Numbered from the stretch's first letter, positions 1-9,300 are shown. The stretch is 45,539 nt of DNA from GCA-2731375 sp964507245 (GCA_964507245.1 CAZDQC010000014.1:1-45539); one strand, 5' to 3'. Notes: generated by a model not told the origin, from the sequence alone. Translations and numbers: made by a program.

Positions 1-2046
1 CATTTCACCCGTCAAGACTGCGTATGTATTACCACCAATAGAATCATTTGAAACAGCGTCTCTCGGTCCTACCCCACCGGTTTCGAACCCTCGGAAAGTA
101 TCACCGCCGAGAAAAAATCGGTTCAAAACCCGTACATCTTGATCCAGTCCAATTATGTTGCCCCCCACTAATGATACATTCCCAACTACATCATAGAGAA
201 AGGGATAATAATAGGCGAGCTTCGCAGTACTCTGGATATACTGGATATCGCCGCCTAGGCCAGCGAATTCCTGACCGCCACGAATGATGATACCAGTGGT
301 CGGCAAGGCAATATCGTCACGAGTATCATATGTTAATGTGTAGCCTACAGACGAGGTCACGAATTCGCCTTCATCGAGACGGATGAATTGTGACGTTTGG
401 TTATTAATGCTCTCAATCTTGTCGTTGCGTAATGTGTAGCGCACACCTTGTTTCAGGTTCGGGGTAATGGGAAACCGTGTACGAAGCTTAAAACCCTCAG
501 CCTGTTCATCGAAGGAAGATCGGTCCTGTTGATCTTGCTGGAAGCTGAAAACATCAAAACCAGCAGCTAAATTCCGATCAAGGAAATATGGCTCCGTGAA
601 GGACAGGTCCAGCTGTTGCCGACTAGCTGACAACCCAAGGGTGAGACGTAAATCTTGCGCTTTGCCCAGCAGGTTGCGTTCGCGTATCGAGATGTCGCCA
701 ATCACGTTTTCCGTCGTCGATAGACCAATACCGAAACTCAGTTCGCCGGTCGAACGCTCCTGTACATTAACATCAACAATCGCCTTGTCTGGTGTCCCAC
801 CCTGTTTTTGCGTTATATCCACCTTGTCAAAAAAGCCTAGGCGCTGGATCTGCCGTCGCGACTGGCGCAGCTTCGCGGTATTAAAGGCGTCGCCTTCCAC
901 TAGCTCTATTTCCCGGCGGATAACTTTGTCCAGGGTTCGCACATTACCCGTAATATTGATCCGGTCGATATGGACTCGAGGCCCCTCAACAATCTCAAAA
1001 ACGAGATCAATCACCCGGTCATCCCGGCGTCGTTTCACACGTGGACGTATGTCCACAAACGCATATCCAAGCTGACCGACAGCGAAATTAAGTCTTACTA
1101 TACTTCGTTCTATTTCCTCCGCATTGTAGGTCTCGCCCACTGCTACATCGAGAAACCCACGCAGTGATTCTGGTTCGAGATCCTTCAACGTAGTGGAAAT
1201 ATCAACCTGGCCAAATTTGTAGAGTTCGCCTTCCTCAACTGTAAATGTTATGAAAAACTCCGAACGATCATGTGTCAAATCAGCTACAGCGGAAAGCACC
1301 CTGAAATCCGCAAATCCCCGCTCTAAATAGAATTTCCGCAAAAGCTCGCGGTCCAAGGTGACACGATCCGGGTCATATGTATCAGCTGATGAAAAGAAAC
1401 GATACCAACGCGACTCTTTAGTTGCCATGACGGAACGCAATTTGCCATCACTAAAATTCCGATTGCCGATGAAATCGATACGTCGCACTCCAGTGACGCG
1501 ACCTTCATTAATTTCAAAAATTAAATCAACACGGTTTTGCTCCAGTCGCACCACCTTGGGCTCAACGGACGCCGCAAAACGACCGCTACGCCGGTACACC
1601 TGTAGAATGCGTTGTACATCCGCCTGGACACGACTACGGGTATAGACGACGCGCGGCCGCAATTGCACCTCAGTTTCCAGCGCTTCGTCAACGATCCGGC
1701 GGTTACCCTCAAATGCCAAACGGTTGATGATCGGATTTTCGACTACGCTAACGACCAGGACGTTCCCTAGACGGCGAATGGAAACATCCGCGAACAGTCC
1801 GGTGGCAAATAGTCTTTTCAGCGATTGATCAACGAGACGGGAATTGTAGGGTTCGCCTGGTGAAATCAACATATAGGACTCAACGGTCTGCGCCTCAATC
1901 CGCTGATTGCCCTGCACGTTGATGCGGTCGATAGTCACGGCGGCAGCTGATTGGGCGCGAGCCGGAGCACCAGTAATCGGCATTGTCTCAAGCAAAATGC
2001 CAAACATCAACATTGCCAAGGTCAAAATGATCAGGCGAAAGCGCAA
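1..2046 (-). CDS. bamA: Outer membrane protein assembly factor BamA, 3' end cut by window edge
   Basis: BamA is the outer-membrane barrel that folds and inserts other beta-barrel proteins. The frame is open from 2046 to base 1 (682 codons). A signal peptide (about residues 1-31, cleavage after an Ala-Arg-Ala motif) is followed by repeated POTRA-type segments rich in 'G(N)R...' and 'F(E/D)I.EG' patterns, then the barrel. The barrel L6-loop motif FRGF (family consensus VRGF) is visible near residues 651-654. About 90-100 C-terminal residues are missing compared with the usual alphaproteobacterial length. I chose the TTG at 2046 because a GGAGG (bases 2055-2059) lies 8 nt upstream and the signal peptide begins directly after it. 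No ATG or GTG lies between that ribosome site and the signal-peptide core. It follows rseP by 32 nt in the same transcript. Confidence 0.95.
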   Translation of the reverse strand, partial: MRFRLIILTLAMLMFGILLETMPITGAPARAQSAAAVTIDRINVQGNQRIEAQTVESYMLISPGEPYNSRLVDQSLKRLFATGLFADVSIRRLGNVLVVSVVENPIINRLAFEGNRRIVDEALETEVQLRPRVVYTRSRVQADVQRILQVYRRSGRFAASVEPKVVRLEQNRVDLIFEINEGRVTGVRRIDFIGNRNFSDGKLRSVMATKESRWYRFFSSADTYDPDRVTLDRELLRKFYLERGFADFRVLSAVADLTHDRSEFFITFTVEEGELYKFGQVDISTTLKDLEPESLRGFLDVAVGETYNAEEIERSIVRLNFAVGQLGYAFVDIRPRVKRRRDDRVIDLVFEIVEGPRVHIDRINITGNVRTLDKVIRREIELVEGDAFNTAKLRQSRRQIQRLGFFDKVDITQKQGGTPDKAIVDVNVQERSTGELSFGIGLSTTENVIGDISIRERNLLGKAQDLRLTLGLSASRQQLDLSFTEPYFLDRNLAAGFDVFSFQQDQQDRSSFDEQAEGFKLRTRFPITPNLKQGVRYTLRNDKIESINNQTSQFIRLDEGEFVTSSVGYTLTYDTRDDIALPTTGIIIRGGQEFAGLGGDIQYIQSTAKLAYYYPFLYDVVGNVSLVGGNIIGLDQDVRVLNRFFLGGDTFRGFETGGVGPRDAVSNDSIGGNTYAVLTGEM

Positions 2047-2054
2047 ATTTACGG

Positions 2055-2059
2055 CCTCC
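2055..2059 (-). promoter_or_regulatory. Shine-Dalgarno deciding the TTG start of bamA
   Basis: On the minus strand GGAGG lies 8 nt before the TTG codon at 2046-2044. It supports a TTG start over the ATG codons further inside the signal peptide. Confidence 0.6.
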
Positions 2060-2078
2060 AAAGAGCCTGTAGTTAAAG

Positions 2079-3491
2079 TTATGAAAACAGGCCAGCTAGG
2101 AACTTAAAGACGCCTAAGTTTACCAGATCATTCCAAGTGGCAAAGACCGTAAGTGACAAAACAAGTGCCAAACCAATACGAAAGGCGAATTCCTGCATGC
2201 GTTCCGTGAGAGGACGCCGCAATACCGCTTCTACTCCATAAAAAAGCAAGTGCCCACCATCCAAAATCGGAATTGGAAACAAATTGATCATGCCAAGGTT
2301 CAGTGACAGCAGTATAGACAGCAAGATCAACTGCTCAATACCAATTTGCGCTGCCTGGCCTGAAGCGTGAGCGATTCGCAGCGGCCCGCCCAAATCTTCG
2401 GTTCCGCGGCGGCCCAAAATCATTTGTCCGACATACTCCAAAGTCTGGGCTAGCATGTCGTAACAGGTGACCATAGCCTGGGCCACAGCGTTGCCAGGGC
2501 TCAAACGAACAGGAGACCGTTGTGCCCGCAAAATCCCAATCAACCAGCGTTCTGCGCCGCCGGTTTCTCTAGATGCAACATCACGCCTAGCAGCAGCATA
2601 AAGGCGCAGGTCCACACCATTTCGCAGCACAGTTATGGCCAAACGGCGGCCCATGCTAGCCGCCACCATATCCTGTAGACGCTCAAAATTGTCCACGGCC
2701 TGACCGTCGATCTTTAGAATGCGGTCGCCAACCTTAAAACCGGCCTCCGCCGCAGGACTTTCATCAAACACCTTGCCAACGATGGCAGGATTGGCCGGCC
2801 AGACCCCCAAATCACCAAATTTGTATGCGATGCCCTGACGATCAGTTTTTTCGGCCAACCGCGGCGTCGCGATAAGATTAATCTCCCGCTCGCCCCGCCT
2901 TACTCGGAAAGTCAAAGCCGTCTCCGGGTTTAGGAATACGGCTTGCTCAAACTGCTCAAAACGAAAAACGCTATCACCATCAATCTCTAAGACAATATCA
3001 CCGGCTTGAAATCCCGCATTTTGTCCTGCACTTCCGTCCACGACCCGACCAATTTCCGCCGGAGTAACGCGCTGCCCAAAAGCCATATACATGGCGGCAA
3101 GAACAACAATTGCATAGACAAAATTTGCGATTGGACCAGCGGCGACAATTGCAGTCCGTTGGCCAAGCCGTTTATGTTGAAATGATACCGATCGTTCGGC
3201 CGGAGTCAGGCCCTTGAGGGCTACGTTGTCGGGCTGGCTAGCGCTGTTGCTGTCACCAAAAAATTTAACGTAACCGCCAAAGGGTATCCAACAAATTTTC
3301 CACCGCGTGCCAAGACGATCATTCCAACCCCTGATTTCCGGGCCGAATCCTATAGAAAACACTTCGACCCTGACCCCATTCCAACGGGCAACAAGGTAAT
3401 GGCCCATCTCATGTACAAATACCAGTATAGTCAACACCACAAGAAATGGCAGAATGTATCCGCCCAAACCCGTGATGAAATCGAGAACCAA
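2079..3491 (-). CDS. rseP: RIP metalloprotease RseP (site-2 protease)
   Basis: Inner-membrane zinc protease of the S2P family, which cleaves anti-sigma factors and leftover signal peptides within the membrane. The zinc motif HEMGH is at residues 27-31 in the first membrane segment. The second catalytic motif (ILDGG, Asp about 411) is in a C-terminal membrane segment. Two PDZ-like domains lie between them ('AGFQAGD' and 'AGFKVGD' cores), as in E. coli RseP, and 470 aa fits that two-PDZ form. The start is TTG, with GAGAGGG (3500-3506) placed 8 nt upstream. It lies 5 nt after dxr and just before bamA, the conserved alphaproteobacterial order. A role in envelope stress is inferred from family and context. 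Confidence 0.96.
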   Translation of the reverse strand: MVLDFITGLGGYILPFLVVLTILVFVHEMGHYLVARWNGVRVEVFSIGFGPEIRGWNDRLGTRWKICWIPFGGYVKFFGDSNSASQPDNVALKGLTPAERSVSFQHKRLGQRTAIVAAGPIANFVYAIVVLAAMYMAFGQRVTPAEIGRVVDGSAGQNAGFQAGDIVLEIDGDSVFRFEQFEQAVFLNPETALTFRVRRGEREINLIATPRLAEKTDRQGIAYKFGDLGVWPANPAIVGKVFDESPAAEAGFKVGDRILKIDGQAVDNFERLQDMVAASMGRRLAITVLRNGVDLRLYAAARRDVASRETGGAERWLIGILRAQRSPVRLSPGNAVAQAMVTCYDMLAQTLEYVGQMILGRRGTEDLGGPLRIAHASGQAAQIGIEQLILLSILLSLNLGMINLFPIPILDGGHLLFYGVEAVLRRPLTERMQEFAFRIGLALVLSLTVFATWNDLVNLGVFKFLAGLFS

Positions 3492-3496
3492 CGTCT

Positions 3497-4708
3497 TTAC
3501 CCTCTCACTAAGCTCAGCCTACCGTCACCCACAGGCAGTAGTCCGGCCAATTCCAGTGCCACTGCCCGCGCATTTTGGTCCGCGGCCGTCACGTCCGCCA
3601 GACCGGCCACAGGATATACGGGAATTTTGCTTAAAGTTTCCTCAACCACGCGAGCTATATCCAGGAACCCCAATTTACCCGCCAAGAAGGCCGATACCGC
3701 TATCTCATTGGCGGCGTTTAGCACCGTGGGTGCGGTTCCGCCGGCGTCGAGGGACTCACGCGCCAAGCGCAACGCGGGAAACCGCATGGGATCCGGCGAT
3801 TCAAACGTCAGATTGCCTAAGTGCGCCAAATCCAGCCGTTCCGTGTGCGTCTCCATTCGGACAGGCCACGCCAAGGCATAGGCAATAGGCGTTCGCATGT
3901 CGGGCGCACCAAGTTGCGCCAATACGGACCCATCGACATAGCCTACCAAGCTATGCACCACTGATTGCTGGTGGATCAGGATTTCAATTTGGCCTGCCTC
4001 GACGGGAAACAGATGGTAGGCCTCGATCATTTCTAGGCCCTTGTTCATCATGGTCGCCGAATCCACAGAGATCTTATCACCCATGTCCCAGTTGGGATGA
4101 TCCACCGCCTGTGCGGGCGTAACCTGGGCCATGGCGGTAACATCGAGATGTAGAAATGGACCACCCGACGCGGTCAGTATTATCCGGTCCACCGATTGTG
4201 GCCGGTCAAAATCAAATACCTGGTATATCGCGTTGTGCTCTGAATCAACTGGGAGCAAGGTAGCACCGCTCTGCTTAACTTCCTCTAGGATCAATTCGCC
4301 AGCACAAACCAAACATTCTTTGTTGGCTAGGGCAACAATTGCGCCACGACGAATGGCGGATAATGTAGGGTGCAGCCCAGCCGCCCCGACTATGCCTGCC
4401 ATTACCCAATCGCTTGATTGGTCCGCCGCCTCGCATAAGGCGGCTTCGCCGGCAGCTACCCGAACACTCGTCCCGGCCAAAGCGTCCTGCAAGGCACCAT
4501 AGCAGTCCTCGTCACCGATGACAGCCAGGCCTGCGTTGCATTGCCGGGCCAAGGAGGCCAAAAGCTCCACATTGCGTTGCGCAGTCAGGGCGACCACCCG
4601 ATAGTCATCCGGGCTCCGGTTAATCAAGTTCAAAGTATTCTGTCCGACTGAGCCTGTCGCACCCAGTATCGTGACACCTCGTGGTTTTGCTCCATTTGCT
4701 AATACCAT
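3497..4708 (-). CDS. dxr: 1-deoxy-D-xylulose 5-phosphate reductoisomerase
   Basis: Second enzyme of the MEP isoprenoid pathway, making 2-C-methyl-D-erythritol 4-phosphate from DXP with NADPH and a divalent metal. The NADPH-binding GATGSVG is at residues 16-22. Metal ligands lie in 'PVDSEHNAIYQ' and 'MMNKGLEMIEA'. At 403 aa it is full length. The ATG at 4708 overlaps the end of cdsA by 10 nt, so translation is probably coupled. The pathway is also represented by ispDF in this window, and its product feeds uppS in the same operon. Confidence 0.97.
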   Translation of the reverse strand: MVLANGAKPRGVTILGATGSVGQNTLNLINRSPDDYRVVALTAQRNVELLASLARQCNAGLAVIGDEDCYGALQDALAGTSVRVAAGEAALCEAADQSSDWVMAGIVGAAGLHPTLSAIRRGAIVALANKECLVCAGELILEEVKQSGATLLPVDSEHNAIYQVFDFDRPQSVDRIILTASGGPFLHLDVTAMAQVTPAQAVDHPNWDMGDKISVDSATMMNKGLEMIEAYHLFPVEAGQIEILIHQQSVVHSLVGYVDGSVLAQLGAPDMRTPIAYALAWPVRMETHTERLDLAHLGNLTFESPDPMRFPALRLARESLDAGGTAPTVLNAANEIAVSAFLAGKLGFLDIARVVEETLSKIPVYPVAGLADVTAADQNARAVALELAGLLPVGDGRLSLVRG

Positions 4709-5523
4709 GGGGAAAACCCTGTTTCATGTATCTTGAAAAACAACACCAATGCCGGCGCGGCAAAAAGCACACCATCGGCCCGGTCCAAAATGCCACCGTG
4801 GCCGGGAATCAAAGTGCCGCTATCCTTAACGTCAAAGCGTCGCTTGAGGCTTGATTCGGCCAGGTCACCGCATTGTGAAATTAATGCCAGAAGGGCTCCC
4901 AGTATGGCAAATAACATAATCGACCCGGATCCGATAATAAGGGCGAGTAGCATGGATACAATCGCCGCCGCCAGAATGCCCCCTATTAGGCCTGCCCAGG
5001 TTTTATTTGGGCTGATACGCGGTGCCAGTTTGGGGCCCCCAATGCTCCGGCCCGAAACATAGGCTCCGGTATCGCACGACCAAACTGATAAAAACAGCCA
5101 TAAAACGGCCAACATTCCTTGATCCCCCATACGCAGCCACATTAACGCCAAACAGGGCAGTCCAAGCCAAAACAACCCCAAAACCGGCCACGCCACGCCA
5201 CGACCCAAAAATTGGCTAAGCAGCGCTAAAACCACTGCAATAGGTAATAGCGCCAACAAAGCCCAGTCCATCTTGCCGAGATAACCCAGCGTCAAGGCCA
5301 GCACAAGGCCAGCGGCCAGCATCACTCCCTGTTGTCCAAAACCTCGACCACCCGTTAATCGATCCCATTCGCCCGCCATAAGGACAGCCACAAATGCCAG
5401 AAACAAGGCAAATCCCAGTCCGCCTACATATAGCAAAACTACTACTATAGGCAGAAGCACTACGGTCGATATCACCCTTGTTTTCAGAGAAGAAGCGATA
5501 GGATCAACCGCCGGAGGCGCCAT
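4699..5523 (-). CDS. cdsA: Phosphatidate cytidylyltransferase (CDP-diacylglycerol synthase)
   Basis: Integral membrane enzyme that makes CDP-diacylglycerol from phosphatidate and CTP, the branch point of phospholipid synthesis. Many hydrophobic segments are present. The family signature is near the C-terminus: 'SSLKRRFDVKDSG' followed by 'PGHGGILDRAD'. 'SPNKTWAGLIGG' lies upstream of it. The frame is open further upstream to 5619, but that would overlap uppS by over 100 nt. I use the ATG at 5523 (274 aa, starting MAPPAVDP), which overlaps uppS by 20 nt. No strong ribosome site is visible, consistent with coupling. pgpA elsewhere in the window acts in the same lipid pathway. Confidence 0.94.
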   Translation of the reverse strand: MAPPAVDPIASSLKTRVISTVVLLPIVVVLLYVGGLGFALFLAFVAVLMAGEWDRLTGGRGFGQQGVMLAAGLVLALTLGYLGKMDWALLALLPIAVVLALLSQFLGRGVAWPVLGLFWLGLPCLALMWLRMGDQGMLAVLWLFLSVWSCDTGAYVSGRSIGGPKLAPRISPNKTWAGLIGGILAAAIVSMLLALIIGSGSIMLFAILGALLALISQCGDLAESSLKRRFDVKDSGTLIPGHGGILDRADGVLFAAPALVLFFKIHETGFSPWY

Positions 5524-6238
5524 AACGTCGTTCGCGCCGATGGAATTCATCCACAGCCTGTTGCAGGTATTTTTTATTGAAATCAGGCCACAGCACGTCC
5601 ATGAAAACGAGCTCGGCATAGCCGGCTTGCCACAAAAGGAAATTGCTAAGACGCTGCTCGCCGCTGGTACGGATCACCAAATCAGGATTCGGAATTCCGT
5701 CAGTGTAGAGGTGGCGGGAAAAACTTGCCTCGTCGATATCCTCTAAATTCATGGAGCCATCCGCTACAGCAGTGGCGATACGACGCGTCGCACCTACAAT
5801 TTCGAGATGGCTGCCGTAATTAACAGCTATGATCAAGGTCAGACCGATATTGTCCTTGGTTGTCTCTTCAGCATCATTGATTAATTTCACAATGTCTGGG
5901 GCCAGGCTTCTCCATTCACCAATAAATAGTGTCCGGACGTTGTTGCGGTGCAATTCCCTCAACTCTCGACGCAGGTACAAACGTAACAAGCCCATCAGGT
6001 CATCGACCTCGGTCGCCGGCCGCTTCCAATTTTCGGACGAAAATGCATAGAGCGTGAGATAGTCGATGCCTATCTCCCGACCCGCCTCAACCACTCCGCG
6101 CAAGGCATCGACACCGCGTTGATGGCCAGCTATCCTCGGAAGTCCCCGCGCCTTGGCCCAACGGCCATTGCCATCCATAATTATTGCAACATGGGACGGC
6201 GGCAGCTGCTGACCGGCATTTGGCGATGGCTCCATCAC
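5504..6238 (-). CDS. uppS: Undecaprenyl diphosphate synthase (cis-prenyltransferase)
   Basis: Elongates farnesyl diphosphate with isopentenyl units to the C55 lipid carrier for cell-wall and LPS sugars. The catalytic 'MDGNGRWA' (Asp22) and 'RIAGHQRGVDALR' are at the N-terminus. The C-terminal signature 'DLVIRTSGEQRLSNFLLWQ' is present. At 244 aa it has the normal length. The first codon is GTG at 6238, with GAGGG 8 nt upstream inside the end of frr. The next codon, an ATG at 6235, is an equally possible start. It is 3 nt after frr. Confidence 0.96.
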   Translation of the reverse strand: MMEPSPNAGQQLPPSHVAIIMDGNGRWAKARGLPRIAGHQRGVDALRGVVEAGREIGIDYLTLYAFSSENWKRPATEVDDLMGLLRLYLRRELRELHRNNVRTLFIGEWRSLAPDIVKLINDAEETTKDNIGLTLIIAVNYGSHLEIVGATRRIATAVADGSMNLEDIDEASFSRHLYTDGIPNPDLVIRTSGEQRLSNFLLWQAGYAELVFMDVLWPDFNKKYLQQAVDEFHRRERRYGASGG

Positions 6239-6241
6239 GAA

Positions 6242-6799
6242 CTAGACCCTCTTGATATCTTCGTCTTTCGCCGCCAAGATTTCATCAATTTTTGCAATAG
6301 TCTGATCGGTCAGTTGCTGAACCTCATCGACCCAAAGGTGATGATCGTCCTCGCTTAACTCGCCGTCCTTCTCCATTTTTTTTAAGGTTTCCATGCCATC
6401 ACGACGCACGTTACGCACTGCGACTCGCGCCTGTTCGGCATACTTATGAGCAATCTTCACCATTTCACTTCGGCGTTCCTCTGTTAACTCGGGAATGGGG
6501 ATTCGAACCAACTGTCCGTCCACCGCTGGGTTCAAACCGAGGCCAGATGCACGAATAGCCTTGTCCACGGCTGATACTGCAGCTTTGTCCCAAACCTGTA
6601 CAGTCAGCAAACGGGGTTCGGGCACGCCAATTGTGCCGACCTGATTCAGAGGCATCTGTGCACCGTACACGTCGACCGTGATAGGTTCCAAAAGTCCAAC
6701 CGAGGCGCGACCTGTGCGCAAACCAGCGAATTCCTGGCGCAAAGATTCCACCGCACCATTCATGCGTCTTTCTAGATCGTCCAGGTCAGGGTCAGCCAC
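6242..6799 (-). CDS. frr: Ribosome recycling factor
   Basis: Releases ribosomes from mRNA after termination together with EF-G. At 185 aa it matches the family. It has the N-terminal 'RMNGAVESLRQEFAGLRTGRAS' helix, the 'QLVRIPIPELTEERR' segment and the C-terminal 'QQLTDQTIAKIDEIL' helix. Two adjacent non-ATG starts exist, TTG at 6802 and GTG at 6799. I prefer GTG because GGGAGG then lies 7 nt upstream. It lies between pyrH and uppS in the conserved rpsB-tsf-pyrH-frr order. Confidence 0.97.
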   Translation of the reverse strand: MADPDLDDLERRMNGAVESLRQEFAGLRTGRASVGLLEPITVDVYGAQMPLNQVGTIGVPEPRLLTVQVWDKAAVSAVDKAIRASGLGLNPAVDGQLVRIPIPELTEERRSEMVKIAHKYAEQARVAVRNVRRDGMETLKKMEKDGELSEDDHHLWVDEVQQLTDQTIAKIDEILAAKDEDIKRV

Positions 6800-6815
6800 C
6801 AATTAACCTCCCTCT

Positions 6816-7562
6816 TCAATCACTTTCATCTATTATTGTACATCTACCGGTCCCTCTCATGACATCAACGAAGGCACCATCGTTATGTATCGAAAATACT
6901 AGGATAGGGATCCCGTTCTCTCGTGCAAGCGAAATGGCAGCAGCATCCATAACCTTCAAATCACGCGAGAGCACCTGGTGATAACTTAGCCGATCATACC
7001 GCTTAGCCTTAGGATTAGATTTTGGCTCCTTGTCGTAGACACCGTCGACCTGCGTACCCTTAAGAAGGCAATCGCAATCCATTTCGGCCGCGCGAAGGGC
7101 TGCCGTGGTATCGGTTGTGAAAAAGGGATTACCCGTTCCTGCGGCGAATATCACGATCCGACCCTTTTCCATATGTCGTACAGCTCGCCGGCGAATGTAG
7201 GGTTCGCAAACGGTATCCATGGGAATAGCCGAGAGAACGCGAGTCGGCAGCCCTATGCCTTCCAAAGCGCTCTGCATGGCTAAGGCATTCATTACTGTAG
7301 CCAGCATTCCCATGTAATCAGCACTAGCCCGCTCCATGCCAACCGTCGCTCCAGAAATGCCACGAAAGATATTGCCACCACCGACGACGAGACAGATTTG
7401 CGCGCCTAGATCGTGGACGGATTTCACATCTTTGGCAATGCGTCTGACAGTTTCAAAATCTAAACCATGTTCGCCATCACCTAATAGAGCTTCACCGGAA
7501 ATTTTCAACAACGCACGTCGAAAGCGTAGGCATGCACCGGATTTATTAGGTTCGGACGTCAT
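6816..7562 (-). CDS. pyrH: UMP kinase (uridylate kinase)
   Basis: Phosphorylates UMP to UDP in pyrimidine synthesis and belongs to the amino acid kinase fold. Visible family segments are 'ALLKISGEALLGD', 'VVGGGNIFRGI', 'GTGNPFFTTDTTAALRA' and 'MDAAAISLARENGIPILVFS'. Length is about 248 aa. The start is either ATG 7562 or the GTG codon just before it (7565). GGGGA lies 9 or 6 nt upstream respectively. A gap of about 65 nt separates it from tsf. Confidence 0.97.
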   Translation of the reverse strand: MTSEPNKSGACLRFRRALLKISGEALLGDGEHGLDFETVRRIAKDVKSVHDLGAQICLVVGGGNIFRGISGATVGMERASADYMGMLATVMNALAMQSALEGIGLPTRVLSAIPMDTVCEPYIRRRAVRHMEKGRIVIFAAGTGNPFFTTDTTAALRAAEMDCDCLLKGTQVDGVYDKEPKSNPKAKRYDRLSYHQVLSRDLKVMDAAAISLARENGIPILVFSIHNDGAFVDVMRGTGRCTIIDESD

Positions 7563-7627
7563 CACGGGCGTTCCCCTTTCTGCAATAGCCTACCTCAAGG
7601 CATGGGCCAGCAGATGCGCGAGACGAA

Positions 7628-8415
7628 CTATGCAGAAACTTGTGCCGCGACTTCCGCCGCGAAATCAGTTTCCTCCTTTTCGATGCCCTCGCCCAGCACA
7701 AATTTGATGAACCCAGCGACTTTCACAGGTGCACCGAATTCTTTGCCAGCCCGCTCTACCACCGTAGCGACCTTGGTCTCGCCATCAATCACCCAGGTTT
7801 GTTCCATCAATACGACTTCTTGATAGAACTTCCGCAAACGACCTTCCACCATCTTGGAAATAATATCCTCAGGTTTGCCGCTATCACGGGCTTGCTCGCT
7901 CAATACGGCACGTTCACGCTCTACTGCTTCGGGGTCCAGATCGTCAATGCTGACCGATTGCGGAGAGGTCGCCGCTACNNNNNNNNNNNNNNNNNNNNNN
8001 NNNNNNNNNNNNNNNNNNNNNNNNNNNNNNNNNNNNNNNNNNNNNNNNNNNNNNNNNNNNNNNNNNNNNNNNNNNNNNCCTGAAGTTCCTTCAGTTCACA
8101 ATTACCGTTAGCCAAAACTAGGTCGCCTACGGTGCGGGCGAAGGCCTGGAATTGCTCGTTGCGCGCAACAAAATCGGTTTCGCTGTTGACCTCCACCACT
8201 GCACCCTTGGTTCCGAAAGCAGCGACTGCGACCAAGCCTTCCGAAGCAACTCGACTAGCCTTTTTTGCTGCCTCAGCTAAGCCTTTGGTGCGCAGCCAAT
8301 CCACGGCTGACTGGATATCGCCCTCGGTCTCCGTCAAGGCCTTCTTGCAATCCATCATGCCTGCGCCCGTCTTGCCGCGAAGTTCCTTGACCATGGCTGC
8401 TGAAATCGGTGTCAC
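7628..8415 (-). CDS. tsf: Elongation factor Ts, interrupted by an assembly gap
   Basis: EF-Ts recycles EF-Tu-GDP. The N-terminal part (112 aa, 8415-8080) has the UBA-like domain with 'VKELRGKTGAGMMDCKKAL' and 'NSETDFVARN'. The C-terminal part (116 aa, 7978-7628) contains 'VAATSPQSV', 'AVLSEQARDSGKPEDI' and 'VVLMEQTWV'. Both are intact, but 100 N separate them. The two parts are in different frames across the gap as written. About 80 residues appear to be missing compared with a family length near 300-310, so the true gap is probably about 240 nt. The start is GTG, with AGGAGA about 6 nt upstream. Confidence 0.95.
7979..8078. other. Assembly gap of 100 N
   Basis: Exactly 100 undetermined bases interrupt tsf. 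A round 100 is a common placeholder for unknown length. The two halves of tsf are out of frame by this length, so the number is not the true distance. Confidence 0.98.
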
Positions 8416-8457
8416 TGTTAATCTCCTATATGAAATATACAGTGTATATAATTTATT

Positions 8458-9300
8458 TTACGACGTTTTCTTCGCAGAGGACGTATCATTAGGGGCCGCT
8501 TGGGAGACCTCTGCCTCGGGCCCTGCAACCGCTTCTTCAACCGCGCCAGCCTCGTCCGCCGGTAATTCCTCGGCTGCGCCCAGATCCTCGCCATCCTCCT
8601 GGCGTTCCTTTTGCAGGCCGGCGATTACGGCATGGGAAATCAAATCTAAATAAAGGGATATGGCCCGCGCTGCATCATCGTTGCCCGGGATGGGGTAGTC
8701 GATTAATTCTGGGTCGCAATTGGAATCAACTACGGCGACGACGGGTATGTTCAGCTTCCGTGCTTCCCGGATCGCAATTTCTTCCTTATTGGTGTCGATC
8801 ACAAACATCACGGCCGGAAGGCCGCCCATTTCCTTGATGCCACCCAAGGCTCGCTCTAATTTGTCCCGTTCACGGGTCAGTTGCAGTAACTCCTTTTTCG
8901 TCAATCCACTGGTTTCTTCCGCTAACTGTTCTTCCAAGGTGCGGAGACGTTTGATGGAGTTAGAAATTGTGCGCCAATTTGTCAGCATGCCGCCCAGCCA
9001 GCGGTGATTGACGTAGTATTGTCCACAAGCAGTAGCAGCAGCCGTCAAGGGTCCCGAAGCTTGACGTTTTGTGCCTACAAACAGCACCCGACCGCCGCCA
9101 GCCACTTCATCGCGCACCTTTAACATGGCACGCTGCAACATAGGCGAAGTCTCCCGCAAATCCATAATATGAATGTTATTGCGGGAACCATAAATGAATG
9201 GCGCCATCTTGGGGTTCCAGCGATGGGTTTGATGGCCAAAATGAACGCCGGCCTCTAGTAGTTGACGCATCGTAAAATTCGGGACTTCCGAAACCGTCAT
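8458..9300 (-). CDS. rpsB: 30S ribosomal protein S2
   Basis: Small-subunit ribosomal protein. Typical S2 segments are 'LLEAGVHFGHQTHRWNPKM', 'RNNIHIMDL', 'VNHRWLGGMLTNW' and 'DSNCDPELIDYPIPGNDDA'. The body is about 235 aa, followed by an acidic, alanine-rich tail of about 45 residues that ends in Ser/Lys. Such tails are common in alphaproteobacterial S2. The ATG at 9300 is preceded by GGAG. It is the first gene of the block ending in bamA and has a candidate promoter and leader hairpin upstream. Confidence 0.98.
   Translation of the reverse strand: MTVSEVPNFTMRQLLEAGVHFGHQTHRWNPKMAPFIYGSRNNIHIMDLRETSPMLQRAMLKVRDEVAGGGRVLFVGTKRQASGPLTAAATACGQYYVNHRWLGGMLTNWRTISNSIKRLRTLEEQLAEETSGLTKKELLQLTRERDKLERALGGIKEMGGLPAVMFVIDTNKEEIAIREARKLNIPVVAVVDSNCDPELIDYPIPGNDDAARAISLYLDLISHAVIAGLQKERQEDGEDLGAAEELPADEAGAVEEAVAGPEAEVSQAAPNDTSSAKKTS

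Noticed and set aside
596..1075. 159-codon plus-strand ORF, Arg/Ser-rich
   Set aside because: It is antisense to bamA, whose frame is continuous and family-consistent. The composition is typical of a shadow frame.
6497..6509. T-loop-like GGTTCGAATCC on the minus strand, suggestive of a tRNA
   Set aside because: It lies within frr and encodes the conserved 'QLVRIPIPEL' segment. No acceptor or anticodon arms surround it.
7628..8415. tsf as a frameshifted pseudogene
   Set aside because: The frame change coincides with a 100-N placeholder. Both halves are well conserved.
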